From: Azorinus chamasolen
Lineage: Eukaryota > Mollusca > Bivalvia > Cardiida > Solecurtidae
Length of the DNA stretch: 64,000 bases
Direction of reading: 5' to 3'
Assembly (NCBI GenBank): GCA_963576725.1
Contig: OY755236.1
Location: 72,923,311-72,987,310, forward strand
Part shown: positions 11,241 through 21,299 of the stretch, one piece after another
Layout of the letters: each line of letters opens with the position of its first letter
How positions within the stretch are numbered: position 1 is the first letter of the stretch
Notes under the pieces: model-generated
Seen by the model: the letters and a program-made list of their open reading frames with translations, nothing else
Database searches by the model: none
Told to the model about the DNA's origin: nothing
Program-made: the position numbers and the translations under genes

Positions 11241-11389
11241 GTAGGCTAGTTTATGTGCAGCAGTTTTATTTTCTCAATAGTGGCAAAACGAGATTTCCAA
11301 CCACACTATCCTCTTACAAACCTCCAGTGGTCATTTAGTTCGTGTAACAAAGCCTCACGTGTGTCTATAGTAAAGTTTCCGCTTGAACT

Positions 11390-11512
11390 ATTTCCAAGTT
11401 TCCATCATATAAACGCCTTTTCACGCCTTTGCAAACAGTACACCCAGATCAGAGGAGCCCTACGCAGGGTCTGTTCTGCTTGCTTATGACACGATATAGA
11501 TCAACTGGCTTC
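11390..11512. mobile_element. P1 fragment
   Basis: CCATCATATAAACGCCTTTTCACGCC, GCAAACAGTACACCCAGATCAGA and the GCTTGCTTATGACACGATATAGATC tail mark a P1 copy, cut off by the inverted repeat that follows. Confidence 0.65.
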
Positions 11513-11518
11513 CATGAT

Positions 11519-11624
11519 GAACACGTGACTGCAGATGTAAGCTGTCATTTCACTGGCTCGGTGGCATCACATCCAATGAAACGACAGCTTACAAACGCTT
11601 ACTACATCTGCAGTCACGTGATTC
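11519..11624. repeat. Inverted repeat around a 50-bp centre
   Basis: GAACACGTGACTGCAGATGTAAGCTGTC on the left is mirrored by GACAGCTTAC..ACATCTGCAGTCACGTGATTC on the right. No coding potential and no TTAA or TA border seen. It is not one of the P or Q families. Confidence 0.75.
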
Positions 11625-12151
11625 ATTATGAGAAAGCCGGTTGAAATTTGACGGTTTGAACAGAAAGACTGCGAAATCGGTGGAATTGAGAGCGAGTCGC
11701 GGACGATTTATGCAGGCAAGTTGCATATATGTTCATTTATTGGTTACATGCGGCCGTTTCTCCCCTGCATGGTGTTATGTTGCTGTTCAGTCTTGAAAAT
11801 GACGATTGCACGATCTTTGTCAATCTCGTAAAATGAGCAACATCTTGCTCGGATTTGTATTTTGTTTTCGAGACCAAGTAGAATTAAACGATAAAGGTTA
11901 ATGATTATCATTGGTGTGACTATTTAGGTACAGCACTCGGAACTGTTGGATCTAGGCGATTTAATCAGTATGTGAAAACAACATGACGTGTTTATTACGG
12001 GAGGTAGTGAAATGACATTGTTGTCAGTTTGAACCATTGTCTATAATACATATTCATATACAGGGTTTTTGTTTGTTTTGTCATTAAGAACCCACAAACA
12101 CCCCTACGCTCTGGTCCTCTGTGGTCCCTAATGGATGCATTGCATTATTAG

Positions 12152-12405
12152 GTCAATGGGGCTTACCAACAATCTCTGTTTCGAGCTTCATGGCGATGCT
12201 TGCAGCTACTTTAACATCCCTCATCGAGTCTGTGGGCGACTACTACGCATGCGCGAGGATATCGTGCGTCGAGCCACCTCCGGCGCATGCTGTCAACAGA
12301 GGAATTGCTATGGAGGGGTTCGGTGGTATTATTTCAGGACTCATTGGTTCAGGATCCTCGACAACATCATATAGTCAGAATGTGGGAGCTATCGGATTTA
12401 CAAAG
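12152..12405 (+). CDS. SLC23-type transporter, exon D with NAT signature
   Basis: Acceptor CATTATTAG before 12152, donor GTAATA after 12405. It encodes about 85 residues: (G)QWGLPTISVSSF, ESVGDYYACARISC, PPPAHAVNRGIAMEG and SGSSTTSYSQNVGAIGFTK. ESVGDYYACA is the conserved acidic helix motif that helps bind substrate. QNVGAIGFTK fits the family signature [QEP]-N-x-G-x4-T-[RKG]. In characterised members the first position is Q/E in nucleobase carriers and P in mammalian ascorbate carriers, so Q favours nucleobase transport; this is inference. Confidence 0.97.
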
Positions 12406-12479
12406 GTAATAACTTTATATCATGCTCTGGTGTCTGTATGTCATATTCTTTAGTCTGTAGGATGTGCTTTCTGTACGGG

Positions 12480-13425
12480 ATATGATAATATATTATGTAA
12501 GCTGATTGATGTCACATTATGTAGGCTATTTAATGTCACATATTGGAGGCTATATAATGTCACATCCTGTGGGCAATGTGATGTCACATGTTTGTGGCTA
12601 TATAATGTCATATTGATGGCTATATGATTACACATACCGTAGGCTATATGGTGTCACACACTGTATACTATATGATGTCATACTCTGTAGGCTATATGAT
12701 GTCACGTTCTGTGGACTATTTGGTGTCACAATTGGTGAGTATATGATGTCACATATTATAGGCTATATGATGTCACATTCTGTAGACTATATGATGTCAC
12801 ATACTGTAGGTTATATGATATACACATTCTGTAGGATTTTCGATGTTACATTATGTAGGCTATGTAATCTCAAATAATGTAGGCTGTATAATGTCACATA
12901 CTGTAGGCAATATGATGTCACATTCTGTAGACTATATGATGTCACATAATGTAGGCTATATGATGTCACATTATGTAGGCAATATGATGTCACATAATGT
13001 AGGCAATATGATGTCACATTATGTAGGCAATACGGTGTCACATATTGTAGGCTATATGATGCCACATGCCGTAGGCTATATGATATCACATACTGTAGGC
13101 TATATGATGTCACATTCTGTAGGCTGTATGATATCACATACTGTAGGCTGTATGATGTCACATTATGCAGGCTAGATGATGTCGCATACTGCATGCTATA
13201 TGATGTCACATTATGTAGGCTATATAATATCACATACTGTAGGCTTTATGATGTAACATTGTGTCGGCTATATGATGTCACAATATGTAGGCTATATAAT
13301 GTCACATACTGTAGGCTATATGATGTCACATACTGTACGCTATATGATGTCACTCTGTAGGCAATATGATGTCACATACTGTAGGCAATATGATGTCACA
13401 CATTGTACGTTATATGATGTTATAT
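12480..13425. repeat. 24-bp minisatellite in the SLC23 intron
   Basis: About 37 diverged copies of a unit close to GGCTATATGATGTCACATACTGTA, filling most of the intron between exons D and E. Because 24 is divisible by three, long frames stay open on both strands (for example 12811-13233 minus and 12843-13175 plus). They encode only the repeated octapeptide and are not genes. Each unit contains TGATGTCA, which is near a CRE-type site. Confidence 0.92.
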
Positions 13426-13654
13426 GGAATAATGTTTGGACCAAAAGAACGACTAGCAGTAGTAACAGTCCTCTCCCATATCACTTCATTCCATAATTAT
13501 GTGAAATTGAACGGAGTATTAACCAGTAACTCCATGAATAACCGCGTAAGAATAATGTCATCATTTATATACATTAGTTGTACCTTTGTGATCACAAATG
13601 AATACAGGAAGTTTTGGCTATGGAAGAAAATGTAAAATATTATCTAAATTATTT

Positions 13655-13735
13655 AATAAGCAGAAAGAGTAGACCCAGACAAGAGACCTCCTGTTGGAGC
13701 TGTCAAACCAGTGTCTGCTCAGAGGCATATGGAAC
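13655..13735. mobile_element. P1-like hairpin remnant next to exon E
   Basis: AAGCAGAAAGAGTAGACCCAGACAAGAGACCTCCTGTTGGAGCTGTC..GTGTCTGCTC is a decayed P1 hairpin. The following CATATGGAACTGATTTTAATTTTATG resembles the P1 tail and runs into the acceptor of exon E. Confidence 0.55.
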
Positions 13736-13763
13736 TGATTTTAATTTTATGATTTTGTGCAAG

Positions 13764-14037
13764 GTGGCCAGCAGACGAGCTTTCCAGGCAGCGGGGTTGA
13801 TTTTTATCCTGTGCGGTGTTTGTGGGAAAATTGGAGCACTGTTGACGCTACTCCCAGATCCAGTGTTGGGGGGAATTGTATTGGTCAGTTTTGGAATGGT
13901 GGCCTCAGTCGGACTGAGTAATTTGCAGTTTGTGTGCCTTAGCTCAAGCAGAAACCTAGTTATTATTGGAGCTTCCCTGATAATAGGACTAATGGTCCCA
14001 AAATATGTTACCTCAAATCCAGGCTGCGTTAAAACAG
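13764..14037 (+). CDS. SLC23-type transporter, internal exon E
   Basis: The acceptor GATTTTGTGCAAG is weak in pyrimidines; the donor is GTAAGAG after 14037. It encodes about 91 residues beginning VASRRAFQAAGLIFILCGVCGK, with LLTLLPDPVLGG, VASVGLSNLQFVCLSSSRNL and GLMVPKYV. These match the SLC23 blocks K(V/I)GSR, LPDPVLG, GLSNLQ and SSRNL of the later core helices. Phase 0 in, phase 1 out. Confidence 0.96.
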
Positions 14038-14275
14038 GTAAGAGTAACTGATTCGAATGCAAATTACGTCTTCATTCAAATGCCCTTAGTACGTTCATCT
14101 TTTCAGCTCTGAATTATCAGAGTGGAATCAGCCCATCTGTGTTTAACTATAGAATCCACTCACTATGCAAGGCTTAACACCAGCTGGATAGTTTGAATGA
14201 GTACATACCCTGTACCCTTTGAACAGTACATACCCTAATCAGACCATAGGTATACGTTGCGTGCATCGACTACAC

Positions 14276-14300
14276 CGCCCCCTCCCCCCCCCCCCGCCCC
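14276..14300. repeat. Poly-C tract
   Basis: CCGCCCCCTCCCCCCCCCCC run just 3' of exon E; length may be unreliable in assembly. Confidence 0.8.
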
Positions 14301-14467
14301 CACTTCCCCCAATGTCCTTAAACAGCATCCAAACACCATAACTTTTCATAGAACTCACTTTCATAAACACAAACAAAACTTGTACTACATGTATAACCAT
14401 TATAAAGGTAATCAACTCTACTGTCATTTTCTACAGAAAACGCACATCCCTCTTGGTTTTTATCTCA

Positions 14468-15460
14468 TTATACCCCCACAACGAAGTGTATGGGGTATAC
14501 TGGAATCACTCTGTCCGTCCGTCCGTCCGTCTGTAGACGGAAATTTGTCCGGAGCTTTACTCTGCCACCCATCAGCGGAACATTTTTAAATTGTGCAGTA
14601 TTGTTGATCACCATCTGAAGTTGTGCACCTGCGATTGCAGTTTTGATTCGTCATTTTGTTATTGGTTTATCTCCCGTTTCGTACTTTTAATAGACAAAAT
14701 TTTGTCCGGAGCTTAGCTCTGTCATCCTTTAATGGAACATTTTTAAATTATACAGTATTGTTGGTCACCATCTGAAGTTGTGTACCTGCGATTGCAGTTT
14801 TGATTCGTCATTTCGTTATTGAATTATCTCCCTTTTCGTAATTTTAATATATGAAATTTAGTCCTGATCTTTACTCTGTCATACCTCAACAGTACTTCTT
14901 TTAACAGATTTTATTTTAATTAAAATAGTATTGTTGAACACCATCTGAGATTGTGTACCTGCAATTGTGGTTTTAATTTGATTCTTCATTCATGAATTAT
15001 CTCCCTTTTTTAAATTTAACAAATGAAAATTTAGCGGTCCGGAGCTTTACTCTGTCATACTTCAACAGAACCTTTTTAAATTTTTAAAGTATTGTTGAAC
15101 ACCATCTGAAGTTGTGCATCTGCGATAAGGGTTTGGATTCGTCTCTTCTTTTCGTTAATTATCTCCCTTCAAATACCTATACACACATAGGTTTTCATAG
15201 GTCTTTGCTTCAACGGAACATAATTGAAATTGTACTCCTGTGATTTTGGTGTTTACTTCATCACATCATTATTGAATTATCTCCCCTTATATTTAGTTAC
15301 AGTTTAGACCATGAGATAGATATAATAATAATATCTCAGTTGATGGGTAGTACTACGGATTGAAGTTGACCTGCATTGAGTTGATGGGTAGTGCTACGGA
15401 TTGAAGTTGTCCCGCATTGACCCCATCTGTGTCAAATGTGCTAGTGGGGGTACATGTATT
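14468..15460 (+). mobile_element. H1 tandem-core element with GTCC microsatellite
   Basis: It begins with TACCCCCACAACGAAGTGTATGGGG followed by (GTCC)n at 14513-14532. Then come about five diverged units of roughly 156-173 bp (CCGGAGCTTTACTCTG.., CACCATCTGA(A/G)(G/A)TTGTG, TTATCTCCC). It ends near GTGCTAGTGGGGGTAC. A microsatellite next to a tandem core is the layout of bivalve pearl elements, which are regarded as Helentron-dependent (HINE). There is no protein. Confidence 0.75.
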
Positions 15461-15644
15461 AATCACCTTTAGTGATAGTTCTAGTTAAACCAACAGTTTT
15501 CAACCGATTTTAACAAAATAGGTACCGACTGTTAGAGAAATGAATAACTACTGCCATTTCGATACTTTCCAAATTGCAATAAATATCCAACCTCAAACAG
15601 CCATCAAGTGAAAGTCGGAAGTGATATGATTGGTATAACCTTCC

Positions 15645-15905
15645 AGATTTATGGCAAACAGTGCAGACCCTGATCAGAGGGCTCCTACAGACACCCTCTG
15701 ATTTGGGTATATACAGTTTGTAAATGCCTGACACACTTGTTTTCCGCATACAAAGGGTTGAAGAATGGTTTTCATAAAATTGTCAAATATATTACTTTCA
15801 CATCTGTCGGAAACTACCCAATATATCAGAGTGACAAACAGTTTGGATCTAGATCAGACATCGAGTTCCTTGCACCTCATCTAGATCCAGATTGTTTGCA
15901 AAATC
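15645..15905. mobile_element. P5 and P6 hairpin remnants
   Basis: 15645-15765 carries GCAAACAGTGCAGACCCTGATCAGAGGGCTCC..CCTCTGATTTGGGT and CACACTTGTTTTCCGC..AAAGGGTTG (P5, also at about 20690-20800). 15830-15905 carries GACAAACAGTTTGGATCTAGATCAGACATCGAG..CTCATCTAGATCCAG (P6, also at about 21665 and 23104). Confidence 0.6.
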
Positions 15906-15978
15906 ATCACGATTTTCCCCACAGACTACAGTTACAACATTTTTTCTCTCACCCGTCAACATGTTTCGTATATTTTAG

Positions 15979-16074
15979 GTAACGAGGAACTGGATAGGGT
16001 CCTGACTGTACTTATGAGTACCGCCATGTTTGTGGGTGGCTTCCTTGGGTTCGTCTTAGATAACACCGTCCCAG
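15979..16074 (+). CDS. SLC23-type transporter, internal exon F
   Basis: Acceptor GTATATTTTAG before 15979, donor GTAGGA after 16074. It encodes 32 residues, (G)[31 protein letters not shown], matching the SLC23 block ..D.(V/I)L.VLL.T.MFVGG..GF.LDNT(I/V)PGT of a late helix. Phase 1 in and out. Confidence 0.95.
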
Positions 16075-16107
16075 GTAGGACTTACTGATATACAGTGTTA
16101 ATTGTGA

Positions 16108-16347
16108 AACCCTTTCCTTCATACAAACGCTTTGTCTCGCTTTTTGCAAACAGAATAGACCAATATCAGACGGCTCCTGTCTGATCAATGTCTACTCTGT
16201 TTGCTTTATGAAAATACAATAGATTTGACTCTACACTGTCTACCAATACTCAATTTCATGTGTATGTATGTTATTATAAAATAAAGCTAAATTGTGTATG
16301 ATGGCATTATTTCTTATATGAATATTCAAGATGGAGAAAAGGGTTAA
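16108..16347. mobile_element. P1-family MITE
   Basis: AACCCTTTCCTTCATACAAACGC at the left and GGAGAAAAGGGTTAA at the right. The middle has TAGACCAATATCAGACGGCTCC..TCTGATCAATGTCTACTCTGTTTGC. Confidence 0.78.
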
Positions 16348-16633
16348 TTGATCGAAGTAAACACTGTTTCACTAGTTTCTATCCCAGCGGTTTATACCGG
16401 GATCATGTTGTATTTAGCGTGTAAGAGCGCGTCTGTTTGTTTGGTAGTCTGTCTGAAACTTTAACCTTGTTCATTACTTGTGAACTATTAGAGATCATAG
16501 AGTCTTAATCCTTTACACATGTTCTTATTCATGAAGCTGAAGCTGTAACTGAGCGATGTCATGCCATGATCAATGTCAAACTTATAAAGTGAAAGATCAA
16601 ACTTATATATCTAATTGCCTGCTGGAGACATAG

Positions 16634-17161
16634 TGTAGTAACGCTGAATTGTTGAACTGTAGAACGATCAGGTGTTAGACTGTAGAATATGGAGTTGGTA
16701 GATGTAAAACTGCTCCGATAGTATTTTATATGTTTATTATGTATCCTGGAATTCCAGTTCGTATAGTATAACAGTGGTAATCCACAAACAGTAAAATAAC
16801 AAGTCCAAGATAAAACGTATCTGTATGAAAGTAAAGTAATTTCGTCAGGATATCCTGAATACTAGAAATCTAGCATGGCCTAAACACTTGTTTCCTTTCC
16901 TAACTCTAAATTGTAACTCCCTGCATCAGGGGACACCTTTTATATATCCTGTGACTTTTTTGACATATCAATTATACACAAAGGATCTGATCTTAGCAAG
17001 CTTATTTTGATTCTTATCGCATCTTAATTCATGATATATTACGTAATAGCTATCACCCACCGCCGGTATATGATTGTATCCGGCGCTCTGAGTGACATTT
17101 ATCACGTAAGATAATGATCTGGAGATCAACTGTAAATAACGAAATATTTATCAGTCTAACA
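16634..17161 (-). repeat. 3' LTR (sense orientation minus)
   Basis: 528 bp, TG..CA ends, matching 18874-19401. In sense it contains AATAAA (16733-16738) closely followed by TATAAAA (16724-16730), candidate polyadenylation and TATA signals. Confidence 0.93.
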
Positions 17162-18014
17162 ATTCCTACCATTCCAGAAAAGATTGTGTCCCCACAATTT
17201 AAAATTTGAAGAACATCAATTATATTTTCATGCAATTAATATTTCAACATTTTTTTTCTGTATTCTCAACGTGTGAAATATAACGCAAATTACATAAATG
17301 TTCAAAGCATAAACGATATACAGAATGGATTAGTTATGTATTCCCTTCGTAGGTTAATCATTTTGCAATATCAGACAAATAAATGACCAACACACGGGCC
17401 ATGTAGTAAAGCATTTAAATCTATAACGGGAACCGAAACCGTTCCTGAACGTTATATGAAACACGGGAGCAATGTATCGTAAAAGTAAACAAGTAATTGC
17501 AAATATAAATGTCCCCACGTGAAGTGGAATACATAAATGATATTTTTGAATTAAAGTAAAAAACTATAAACTTAGGGAGCGCACTTGTCCCGTAGAGAAA
17601 GTAGAGATGCAAACTTGCCTCAATCTGCAGAACAAGCATGGATGTAATAGAAAATTTCAATTCAGTATGCTGAATATCATTACAGATGCTGATGAAAGTA
17701 TTTACTCATGAAGATAAACCATACCTTTTTAAATACACAATGCATATGAATGCATGTAAAGACAATTGCACTGGAACAACACATAGTATAAAGTTAATCA
17801 TTCTACTGCATATCAAAACATCAAACAAATGAATACTGTAATTTAAATTTAGAATGGAACGTTTAATTACTGAATTGAAGAATTCAAACATATTAAAAAA
17901 AGCTATAAGATTGAAGATGTATGCACCGTCCAAATGTAAAAGTAACAAGTATATAGTAAACTGGCAATGAAACTGGAATTCAACATCCCACATGTAGCTG
18001 GCGACATTTTCACG

Positions 18015-18707
18015 TTATCGCCCGCGCCGATTTCGCCGACCACGATGAGGAAAGGTATGAAAGTTCCTAGTGTTCGAATGATCATCGTACATGTATCCAC
18101 GGTTTTGTTGACAACGAGTTTGAAGATCAGATATTTCAGAACGGGCTTTTAAAAGTTCTCGTTCTAACATATCAGAAATATCGTTAGCTTCACGTTGCTG
18201 ACGAATACTTAAATCCAGTTGCACCTGTAAATTTTCATTTTCGAGTTCTTTCTCATGTAATTCACTTTCAATGTATCGAATAATTTCAAGAAGTCCGTCT
18301 TTTCTTGATTCTGACAATTTTATTTGATCTGTGAGTTCCGCGTTGATATCCTCTGTTGTTTGGGTTGACGTCGTAGCTGTAAGTATCGGCACTGCAGCAC
18401 GAGGTCTCTGGTGAAGTGAGTTGTTGGTGCCTAGCTTCAGTAGTTCAGGAGTTTCCAGGCAGTTGAAAGGTAGGTTTTCTGCCGTTTTCCGGTGAATAAA
18501 TGCCGTCATCCTGGCCCGATCACGTTTTAATTTTCTCTCCCGCTGTAACGACGGAGAAGAAAAATCTCTTATGCCGTGTAAGACGTGAGGCCGAATTTTA
18601 CCGTTAAAATTCCGATGTCGCACTTTGGAGTAAGAATATTGTCCGCAAAACTGTCCCTCGAGTTCCTTTGGATGTCCGAAGTAAAAATCCACGTGGTGAT
18701 CCAACAT
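18015..18707 (-). CDS. Gag-like coiled-coil protein of the LTR element
   Basis: 230 residues. Residues about 1-75 are basic and aromatic-rich (FYFGHPKELEGQF, LQRERKLKRDRARMTAF). Residues about 120-200 form a long Glu/Leu/Arg-rich helix with heptad spacing (ESELHEKELENENLQVQLD, DMLERELLKARSEISDLQ), a probable coiled coil. The tail ends RGRRNRRGR, which could bind RNA. There is no CCHC knuckle. It starts about 166 bp inside the 5' LTR and is the only ORF of the element, so a capsid-like or RNA-packaging role is likely. Its family is not recognised. It is undamaged, in keeping with the recent insertion. Confidence 0.75.
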   Translation of the reverse strand: MLDHHVDFYFGHPKELEGQFCGQYSYSKVRHRNFNGKIRPHVLHGIRDFSSPSLQRERKLKRDRARMTAFIHRKTAENLPFNCLETPELLKLGTNNSLHQRPRAAVPILTATTSTQTTEDINAELTDQIKLSESRKDGLLEIIRYIESELHEKELENENLQVQLDLSIRQQREANDISDMLERELLKARSEISDLQTRCQQNRGYMYDDHSNTRNFHTFPHRGRRNRRGR

Positions 18708-18848
18708 GCTTAGTTTGGGGAAGAATTTGAATTTAGCTCAAATTTGGCAGTGTCCGCTCACTTGAATGGGGAATATGAATTTCTCAAATTGGTAGAGTCA
18801 ACTCGCTTTATGAAAGTTCCGAAAAAGTGTACAGCACAAAATATATGT

Positions 18849-18868
18849 GAGTACTCCCGATTCAACCA
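18849..18868 (-). promoter_or_regulatory. Primer-binding site of the LTR element
   Basis: In sense, five bases after the 5' LTR, TGGTTGAATCGGGAGTACTC is complementary to a tRNA 3' end: CCA, discriminator A, a 7-nt acceptor strand and the T-stem/loop GAGTACTCC. This fixes the sense strand. The tRNA species is not identified. The opposite end has a modest purine run (GGAATGGTAGGAA) before the 3' LTR. Confidence 0.7.
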
Positions 18869-18873
18869 CCAAC

Positions 18874-19401
18874 TGTAGTAACGCTGAATTGTTGAACTGT
18901 AGAACGATCAGGTGTTAGACTGTAGAATATGGAGTTGGTAGATGTAAAACTGCTCCGATAGTATTTTATATGTTTATTATGTATCCTGGAATTCCAGTTC
19001 GTATAGTATAACAGTGGTAATCCACAAACAGTAAAATAACAAGTCCAAGATAAAACGTATCTGTATGAAAGTAAAGTAATTTCGTCAGGATATCCTGAAT
19101 ACTAGAAATCTAGCATGGCCTAAACACTTGTTTCCTTTCCTAACTCTAAATTGTAACTCCCTGCATCAGGGGACACCTTTTATATATCCTGTGACTTTTT
19201 TGACATATCAATTATACACAAAGGATCTGATCTTAGCAAGCTTATTTTGATTCTTATCGCATCTTAATTCATGATATATTACGTAATAGCTATCACCCAC
19301 CGCCGGTATATGATTGTATCCGGCGCTCTGAGTGACATTTATCACGTAAGATAATGATCTGGAGATCAACTGTAAATAACGAAATATTTATCAGTCTAAC
19401 A
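18874..19401 (-). repeat. 5' LTR (sense orientation minus)
   Basis: 528 bp; no difference from 16634-17161 was found on side-by-side reading. Followed outside by the ATAG duplication. Confidence 0.93.
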
Positions 19402-19895
19402 ATAGTGTTCACAACCACACATTGTTGTTTTTTTCAGTCTTACTTGGTTTCTGTTTTGTTCTTGGTTGTGGCTGACGTCAGATAACCTCAGGTGAAATCA
19501 TTGATAAATTACCTGCAGTGACTAAAAGTGCAAATGCTGACTTTTTATCACGCCCACCTTAACCCTAACTTCAAAAAGGTCTAGCTTACGGTGAATATTT
19601 AGGGATTCTACTAAAGAATAAGTATAACATGAAAAACAGTAAAGACCCTGATGAGAGGCGGTCCGTACATAGGAACCATAACTCTTTATTTAAAATTTTG
19701 GTGTTACGGCCCTTTATTTTTTTTTTAAAAAAAAGTTTTAATTTAGCTGGACACGCACCAAATCAGACGAGCGTTGGCGCCGCACGCAGCTCTTGTTTAT
19801 GCATAATTATATAGTGATAGCTGTTCTTAGCCAGCACTGTATGCATTGTTTGTTCAAGGGCCTGAACTCAGTCATATTCGTTCTCCACACTCTAG

Positions 19896-20107
19896 GTACA
19901 ATAGAGGAGCGAGGGGTGAAAGCGTGGCGGAAACAACACGTAGTTGAGGCGGAAGTGGATGAAGTGGACACTACATATGATATTCCATACATCACTAGTT
20001 GTCTCAGACGGAGGAAATGGGCATCATGTGTCCCGTTTCTGCCAACATTTGATACTAAGACTTGCAAATTAAAACGTTCTTGTAGAAGAAGAGACAGAAA
20101 TATTTAG
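19896..20107 (+). CDS. SLC23-type transporter, last coding exon G
   Basis: Acceptor CTCCACACTCTAG before 19896; stop TAG at 20105-20107. It encodes 70 residues: (G)TIEERGVKAWRKQH, an acidic linker, TTYDIPYITSCLRRRKW, CVPFLPTFD, then a basic tail CKLKRSCRRRDRNI. It matches the SLC23 C-terminus (PGT.EERG...W.., YD.P......R....VPFCPTF) and would be cytosolic. The strongly basic last 20 residues go beyond the usual family ending. Confidence 0.93.
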
Positions 20108-20274
20108 AAATAATTACTTACAATTGTGTCGTGTCTACCGTTCCATGTAACATTTAATATACTATGGGCATATTTTTTTGTAGAATTGCATCTGCTGCTG
20201 TTCTGAATTTCATTGAAAATATCTAATTTATAACAGATTTGACGTCAGAAGATGGAAACAAATTCGATTTATAT

Positions 20275-20280
20275 AATAAA
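20275..20280 (+). terminator. AATAAA polyadenylation signal of the SLC23 gene
   Basis: First AATAAA downstream of the stop, 168 bp away, before the next MITE. Confidence 0.6.
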
Positions 20281-20360
20281 AGAAACTGGTATGTAGAAAT
20301 CATTCTAGCGCAGACTGTCCACGAATTTAAATGACAATGACACTGGTGTTATATACATGC

Positions 20361-20584
20361 TTAACCTTTTACTCCATAAATACACCTTTCTACACCTTTG
20401 CAAACAAAGTAGACATAGATCAGACGACATCTATAAGAGCTGTCTGGCCAGGATGTGCTCTGTTTATTTAGGATATAATATAGATAGAATTCTAGAGTTT
20501 TTACATTGCCCAAAACTTCCTGTGCCCACTGTACTTGTATAACATGCAATTACTCTAATTAATATTCATGGAGTAAACGGTTAA
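20361..20584. mobile_element. P1-family MITE
   Basis: TTAACCTTTTACTCCATAAATACACC to CATGGAGTAAACGGTTAA, TTAA at both ends. The hairpin is AGACATAGATCAGACGACATCTATAAGAGCTGTCTGG. Confidence 0.82.
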
Positions 20585-20689
20585 CATTAAAACATGTATA
20601 TAAACAGTGAACAACATTGAAATTTCAAAACAGAAATGTACATTCCATATATAGATAAAGCGTCCGGCTTTATTTGCAAGAGAATTTTC

Positions 20690-20800
20690 TGTAACAAACG
20701 GTGCAGACTCGGATTAGAGGGTTCCCCTGATTATGGGTTCACACTGTTTACAAGTGCCAGCACACTCGTTTCCCACTTATCCAGAGGGTTACTCTTATTG
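20690..20800. mobile_element. P5-like hairpin remnant
   Basis: AACAAACGGTGCAGACTCGGATTAGAGGGTTCCCC..GGGTTCACACTGTTTACAAGTGCCAGCACACTCGTTTCCC resembles the element at 15645. Confidence 0.55.
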
Positions 20801-20838
20801 TACAAACGTTATGTGTACTCAAACACTAATGTGAGGCT

Positions 20839-21058
20839 TGTAGTAAAACTCCTTTATAATGGACATTAAATTAGTACAATTACAATTATCGGCCTTGGAG
20901 ACAGGTGGCAGCTTTTAAAATGCAGGGTGAAAGGCATGCAGAAAGCTGCTGTAGGAGCTTTCTGCATGACTTTCGCGCTATATTATTAAGCAGTCACCTG
21001 TTTAAGAATATCAAAATTATTCTCTACTGGAACACTGGTTTATATGGGTTATATTGTA
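20839..21058. mobile_element. Q4 hairpin MITE
   Basis: The outer ends are decayed (GTAGTAAAACTCCTTTATAATGG). The arms GACAGGTGGCAGCTT..ATGCAGGGTGAAAGGCATGCAGAAAG mirror around GCTGCTGTAGGAGC. Same inner arm type as 24485 and 38084. Confidence 0.7.
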
Positions 21059-21299
21059 GTTTGCTTACTAACTTACGATTCGTCCAACCCTTTGAAAATC
21101 TACTGACCATATGTTACAGAGCTTGGACCCTGGTGAGACATGGAGTTTCTCTGTCTTATCGGCTCCAAGGTGTTTATAAATGGCAGCCAAGATGTGCTTA
21201 GCACGAAAAAAACAGTTTAGATGATGTTTGTTTACAGCAAAGCTCACCGATATACAGTAGAACTAGATAACACTTTCGAGGAAAACCTGTAATTAAGCC

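Larger units (their letters stand above)
16634..19401 (-). mobile_element. Young non-autonomous LTR retrotransposon (gag-only)
   Basis: It is bounded by ATAG target duplications (16630-16633 and 19402-19405). Its LTRs (16634-17161 and 18874-19401) are both 528 bp and match at every position I compared. Sense is minus: the LTR reads TGTTAGACTG..GTTACTACA. The 1712-bp interior holds a primer-binding site, one 230-residue ORF and about 850 bp without coding. No protease, RT, RNase H or integrase is present, so it must depend on enzymes from elsewhere, like plant TR-GAG/LARD elements. The matching LTRs show recent insertion into the last SLC23 intron, antisense to that gene. Confidence 0.92.
1609..20107 (+). 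other. SLC23-type transporter gene span (3' part)
   Basis: Seven exons (1609-1790, 3541-3661, 11084-11240, 12152-12405, 13764-14037, 15979-16074, 19896-20107) join in frame to encode about 430 residues of the nucleobase-ascorbate transporter (NAT/SLC23) family, a multi-pass plasma-membrane carrier family usually near 600 residues. The N-terminal part and first membrane segments are missing because the window begins inside the gene. Introns are 0.4 to 7.4 kb and packed with MITEs, a minisatellite, a tandem-core element and one young LTR element. An antisense pseudogene lies in the second intron. The family assignment is firm. Substrate (purine/pyrimidine base or ascorbate) is not proven; the Q at the start of the signature motif favours nucleobases. 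Confidence 0.93.

Noticed and set aside
12811..13233. Long open frames on both strands over the minisatellite (110-140 residues of repeated octapeptide)
   Set aside because: The unit length is 24 bp, so any stop-free frame stays open; there is no splice or start context and the region is an SLC23 intron.
12480..13425. CRISPR-like regular repeats
   Set aside because: Units are contiguous with no unique spacers, in an animal intron.
17706..17993. 95-residue minus frame in the LTR element after the gag-like ORF
   Set aside because: Low-complexity hydrophobic composition from AT-rich DNA, and it overlaps another frame; no retroelement enzyme motif.
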